Below, piece by piece: positions 60,791 through 64,000 of a stretch of 64,000 bases of DNA. The notes below the pieces were generated by a model that was not told the DNA's origin, searched no databases, and was given only the letters and a program-made list of their open reading frames with translations. Position numbers and translations under genes: made by a program. Each line of letters begins with the position of its first letter. Position 1 is the first letter of the stretch. The DNA is from Plantibacter sp. PA-3-X8 (GTDB lineage Bacteria; Actinomycetota; Actinomycetes; Actinomycetales; Microbacteriaceae): NCBI RefSeq assembly GCF_003856975.1, contig NZ_CP033107.1:124001-188000 (forward strand), read 5' to 3'.

Positions 60791-62422
60791 TCAGCCTCGC
60801 GTCGAGGTGACCGCCTCCGGCCGCGTCGCGGTGGCGTCGGCCGCCGGCCGGACCGCGAGGTGCTGCTCGGACGGGCCCGACCACGGCAGCGTCACGGTGA
60901 ACGTGGTGCCGGCGGACGACGAGGCGACCTCGATCGAGCCTTCGTGGCCCTCGGCGATCGACAGCGCGATCGCCAGGCCGAGGCCCGTGCTGCCGGCGGC
61001 ACGCGAGCGCGACGAGTCCGCCCGGGCGAATCGGTCGAAGAGTTCGGGGAGGAAGGCCTCGTCGATGCCGGGTCCGTCGTCGGCGATCGTCAGCGCGGCG
61101 CGCTGCGACTCGCCGGGACTCTTCGGTGCGCTGATGCGGGTGACCACGGAGGTGCCGGCCGGGGTGTGCACGGCGGCGTTCGACAGCAGGTTCACGACGA
61201 GCTGGTGGAGACGCTCGCGGTCGCCGCGCACGATGATCGCGCGCTCCGGCACGTCGACCGACCAGTGGTGCGCCGGTGCCGAGACGGCCGCGTCGCTCAC
61301 GGCGGCGGCGACGAGGTCGCTCAGGTCGACGTCGTCGAGGTGCAGGTCCTGGCCCTCGTCGAGACGCGCCAACAGGAGCAACTCGCTGACGAGCGAACTC
61401 ATCCGGGTCGCCTCCGACTCGATGCGGGCGAGCGCGTGCTCCGTCATGGGCGGGAGGTTCTCGCTGTCCTGACGGGTGAGCTCGGCGTAGCCCTGGATCG
61501 CAGCGAGCGGCGTCCGGAGTTCGTGGCTCGCGTCGGTGACGAACCGGCGCATGCGCTTGTCGGTCGCGGCACGGACGGCGAGTGCGCGGTCGACGTGGTC
61601 GATGAGGCCGTTGAGCGCCTCGCCGACCTTGCCGATCTCCGTCCGGGGATCGGTGTCGGCCTGATCGACCCGCACGTCGATCCCGGTGTCGCCACGCTCG
61701 AGTTGCAGGGTGGACACCTCCTCGGCGGCGGCGGCCACGCGGGACAACGGTCGGAGCCCGAGGCGGACCACGATGATCGCCCCGACGATGGTGACCGCGA
61801 GCGCGAGCACGGCGAGGATCGCGATGACGATCGCCTCCTGCTGCACGGCGGCACGCGGGGTGGCGAGCGAGACGCCGGCCACGAGGGTCTCGCCGTCGCC
61901 GTGGTCGAGGAACTCGAGCCGGTACCCGCCGAGCGACCCCAGCTCGATGTTCTGTCGCTCGGAGCTGTCGACCGCGACGGCCTCCTCGATGAGCGCCTTC
62001 GTCCGCACGTCGAGCGCCGTCGCGTTGGACTGGGTGAAACGCGCGGAGTCGACGACCCCACCGTCCGCGACGAGCGCGATGAGCGTGCCGGGCCCGTGGC
62101 CGACGTAGTCCACGAACGGCTTGACGTAGCCGGGCTCACCGCGCGTGGCGTCGGGGTCCACCACCGCTCCGGCACCGGCCTGCTGATCGTGGAACTTCAC
62201 CACGGAGTGCTCGAAGGCCTCCATCGACCCGGTGAGCTGGGTGTCGACGACGGCGGTGACCGACCCTTCGACCGTGACGATCGTCAGGATGCCCGACACC
62301 GCGAGGACCGCTGCGATGACCGCCGCGATGCCCGTCACCAACCGTCGCTGAAGCGTCCACGGGTGCCGCCGGTCCGCCCGAGGCGTCGGCACGCCCGCAG
62401 TCGGAACCGATGCGGTGCTCAT
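60791..62422 (-). CDS. Sensor histidine kinase, HAMP type
   Basis: Membrane sensor of 543 residues: one helix near 25-50, an extracytoplasmic domain to about 200, a second helix near 205-230, then HAMP. The HisKA box is TDASHELRTPLAAIQGYAELTR, the N box NAAVHTPAG, and the G boxes are ADDGPGIDE and GSTGLGLAIALSIAEGHEG. The signal is unknown. The ATG at 62422 overlaps the response regulator stop by 4 bases, so the pair is one operon. Confidence 0.93.
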   Translation of the reverse strand: MSTASVPTAGVPTPRADRRHPWTLQRRLVTGIAAVIAAVLAVSGILTIVTVEGSVTAVVDTQLTGSMEAFEHSVVKFHDQQAGAGAVVDPDATRGEPGYVKPFVDYVGHGPGTLIALVADGGVVDSARFTQSNATALDVRTKALIEEAVAVDSSERQNIELGSLGGYRLEFLDHGDGETLVAGVSLATPRAAVQQEAIVIAILAVLALAVTIVGAIIVVRLGLRPLSRVAAAAEEVSTLQLERGDTGIDVRVDQADTDPRTEIGKVGEALNGLIDHVDRALAVRAATDKRMRRFVTDASHELRTPLAAIQGYAELTRQDSENLPPMTEHALARIESEATRMSSLVSELLLLARLDEGQDLHLDDVDLSDLVAAAVSDAAVSAPAHHWSVDVPERAIIVRGDRERLHQLVVNLLSNAAVHTPAGTSVVTRISAPKSPGESQRAALTIADDGPGIDEAFLPELFDRFARADSSRSRAAGSTGLGLAIALSIAEGHEGSIEVASSSAGTTFTVTLPWSGPSEQHLAVRPAADATATRPEAVTSTRG

Positions 62423-63210
62423 TCGACCGGCCGCAGCACGTATCCGACACCGCGGACGGTGTGGATCATCGGCGCACGGTCGGCGTCGATCTTCTTGCGG
62501 AGGTAGGAGACGTAGAGGTCGACGATGCTGGCCTTGCCGGCGAAGTCGTAGTTCCACACGCGGTCGAGGATCTGGGCACGACTCAGCACGCGCTTCGGAT
62601 TGCGCATGAAGTAGCGCAGCAGTTCGAACTCGGTCGTGGTGAGCGCCACCGGCTCGCCGTCACGGCTGACCTCGTAGCTGCGCTCGTCGAGGAAGAGCCC
62701 GCCGATCGTGATGCGGGAGTCGTCGTCGGACACGACGTGCGCGGTGCGGCGGAGGAGACCGCGGAGACGGGCCACGAGCTCCTCCAGCGAGAACGGCTTC
62801 GTCATGTAGTCGTCGCCGCCGGCGGTGAGTCCCATGATGCGGTCGTCCACCGAGTCGCGAGCGGTGAGGAACAGGGTCGGGGTGCCCGATTCCGGCTCCC
62901 CCTGCGAGAAGCTGCGGAGCTGGCGCAGGACGCTCAGTCCGTCCATGTCGGGCAGCATGATGTCGAGGACCACGACGTCCGGACGTTCCGTGCGGTAGCG
63001 CTGGACGGCCTCGCGACCGTTGGTGGCGACGTCCACGACCCACCCCTCGTAGCCGAGGGCCAGGCTCACGAGGTCGGTCAGGACCGCTTCGTCGTCGACG
63101 AGGAGGACGCGGATGGGTGAACCGTCGGCCCGGTACATCCGCGGTAGCTTGGCGAGGACCGCCCGGCGGCGCCCCGAGTCGACGATCTGCGTTGGCAGGT
63201 CGGAGGGCAT
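62419..63210 (-). CDS. OmpR-family response regulator
   Basis: Response regulator of 263 residues. The receiver reads IRVLLVDDEAVLTDLV with phospho-acceptor Asp in VVVLDIMLPDMDG and the switch TKPFSLEELVARLRGLLRR. The C-terminal winged helix reads LTTTEFELLRYFMRNPKRVLSRAQILDRVWNYDFAGKASIVDLYVSYLRKKID. ATG 63210 is preferred because GATAAT (63217-63222) ends 6 bases upstream; an ATG at 63264 with GAGG 5 bases upstream is the alternative. It is divergent from the GNAT gene. Confidence 0.93.
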   Translation of the reverse strand: MPSDLPTQIVDSGRRRAVLAKLPRMYRADGSPIRVLLVDDEAVLTDLVSLALGYEGWVVDVATNGREAVQRYRTERPDVVVLDIMLPDMDGLSVLRQLRSFSQGEPESGTPTLFLTARDSVDDRIMGLTAGGDDYMTKPFSLEELVARLRGLLRRTAHVVSDDDSRITIGGLFLDERSYEVSRDGEPVALTTTEFELLRYFMRNPKRVLSRAQILDRVWNYDFAGKASIVDLYVSYLRKKIDADRAPMIHTVRGVGYVLRPVE

Positions 63211-63216
63211 GGGTCG

Positions 63217-63222
63217 ATTATC
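63217..63222 (-). promoter_or_regulatory. -10 element of the two-component operon
   Basis: GATAAT on the minus strand, close to consensus, ends 6 bases before the ATG at 63210 and predicts a leaderless message for the response regulator and kinase. Confidence 0.5.
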
Positions 63223-63320
63223 CGTCGTCGAGCTGCGAGGCGCGGGGAGCGACGGGCGATTCATAGAGGCCTCATATCTTTTCAGGCCGAGCCCATGGGC
63301 GCGGTGCCTACCGTGGAGGG

Positions 63321-64000
63321 CATGACCCGAGCAGAGCCCCTGGGCACGTCGTTCGCCCCCCGCCGTCGTCGGACGGCCGGAGCGACGGCCGAGCCTGCGG
63401 ACCGGATCCGGATCGGCCTCGCCGCCGCCGTCCGTGCTCTGCGTCCCCTGTTCCCGGCAGGTGTCTCACGTCCTCGATTCCTCCGCGGGCCGCGGATCGA
63501 GGCTCCCGTCGACGCGCACCCGATCAGCACCGACCGTCTCGTCCTGCGTCGCCACCGGTTGGAGGACGCCGAGGCCTGGTACCGCATCCAGTCCACACCG
63601 GCGGTCGTCGAGCACCTGCCGTGGCCGGTCCGCGACCGGGAGGCGTCCCGTGAGCACCTGCGCCACCGCGTCCGGCACAGCCGCCTCTGGCAGTCGGGCG
63701 ACTTCCTCGCCCTGGCCGTGGAGCACGACGGGCGGCTCGTCGGCGATGTCTCCCTGCATCTCCGGGAGGTCCATCCCGCCGAGCGCTCGGTCGAGATCGG
63801 ATGGGTCCTCGACCCCGCCGTCGGCGGACGCGGTCTCGCGAGCGAGGCCTCCGAGGCGATGATCGACCTGGCCTTCCGCGAGCTCGGGGCGAAGACCGTC
63901 ACAGCCGTCATCGAGCCGGAGAACACCAGGTCCATCGCCCTCGCCGAGCGGCTCGGCTTCCTGCGGGCGACCGCGCCGCGCCGGTCGTCGAGCATCACCT
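63321..64000 (+). CDS. GNAT N-acetyltransferase (RimJ/RimL type), cut by window end
   Basis: Open frame from ATG 63321 to the window end, 226 codons without a stop. After a basic, Arg-rich lead of about 70 residues, the Acetyltransf_3 fold begins with ISTDRLVLRRHRLEDAEAWYRIQ. The acetyl-CoA site is in VEIGWVLDPAVGGRGLASEASEAMIDLAF and the end is AVIEPENTRSIALAERLGFLR. The protein must be nearly complete. The substrate may be a protein N-terminus or a small molecule; unknown. Confidence 0.85.

Noticed and set aside
1..64000. Insertion sequences, prophage, integrase or restriction genes
   Set aside because: No transposase, integrase, phage or restriction protein motif was found in any plausible frame; the content is chromosomal core with small accessory genes.
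1..64000. tRNA or rRNA genes
   Set aside because: No cloverleaf with GTTCRAN-type T-arm and CCA-stem context was recognised in the intergenic gaps; a covariance search would be needed to exclude them fully.

Overview
The window is a very GC-rich, gene-dense stretch of an actinobacterial chromosome. GTG and TTG starts are common and most genes sit in small operons with 4-base overlaps. The gene content suggests Micrococcales, most likely Microbacteriaceae: a split menaquinone cluster next to System II cytochrome c biogenesis, an archaeal-type AspRS, the bS22/BldC pair, a MarP-type protease, an LATTG surface anchor and CTGAG-type intergenic repeats. The family assignment is an inference; no rRNA or tRNA gene was seen.

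Layout. 1-13800: menaquinone genes menF, menD, menA, menE, menB and menC on both strands, with a PPK2 kinase, an OafA-like acyltransferase and membrane proteins between them. 13800-18500: ccsB-resB-ccdA-tlpA plus a histidine phosphatase, i.e. cytochrome c maturation beside quinone synthesis (a respiratory block). 18500-23950: aspS, flavodoxin, a PrmC-like methyltransferase, small redox and regulatory genes, ribosomal protein bS22, BldC and an ArsR regulator. 24000-27730: the TrkH/TrkA potassium system, then a TetR/GNAT group with an 18-bp operator palindrome. 27760-31180: proC, MarP-like protease, tadA, upp. 31240-36460: a Cys-rich leader ORF before an OmpR-type winged-helix protein, two transporters, and a sigma factor operon with Asp23/Gls24-like proteins. 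36470-40150: a 1222-residue wall-anchored protein. 40500-45210: an alkylation and UV repair group (MarR, Ada-AlkA, Ogt, photolyase) interrupted by a repeat array. 45360-49760: a NarL-type two-component system divergent from an ABC exporter. 49900-53480: a thiamine salvage operon under a TPP riboswitch. 53530-58970: membrane proteins including a VTT/CDP-alcohol transferase fusion and a second LPXTG protein. 59000-64000: EamA/GntR pair, OmpR-type two-component system and a GNAT gene cut by the window edge.

Two genome-scale patterns stand out. First, many transcription units have a TANNNT hexamer ending exactly 6 bases before the ATG/GTG, which predicts leaderless mRNAs. Second, palindromic CTGAG/TTCGAC repeats fill several convergent gene junctions, and their CTGAG core sometimes supplies the stop codon. 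The most intriguing loci are the Cys-ending leader peptide at 31281, the sigma/Asp23 operon at 34800-36416, the twin hairpins before the gene at 58468, and the AT-rich island with an orphan hairpin at 40147-40515.
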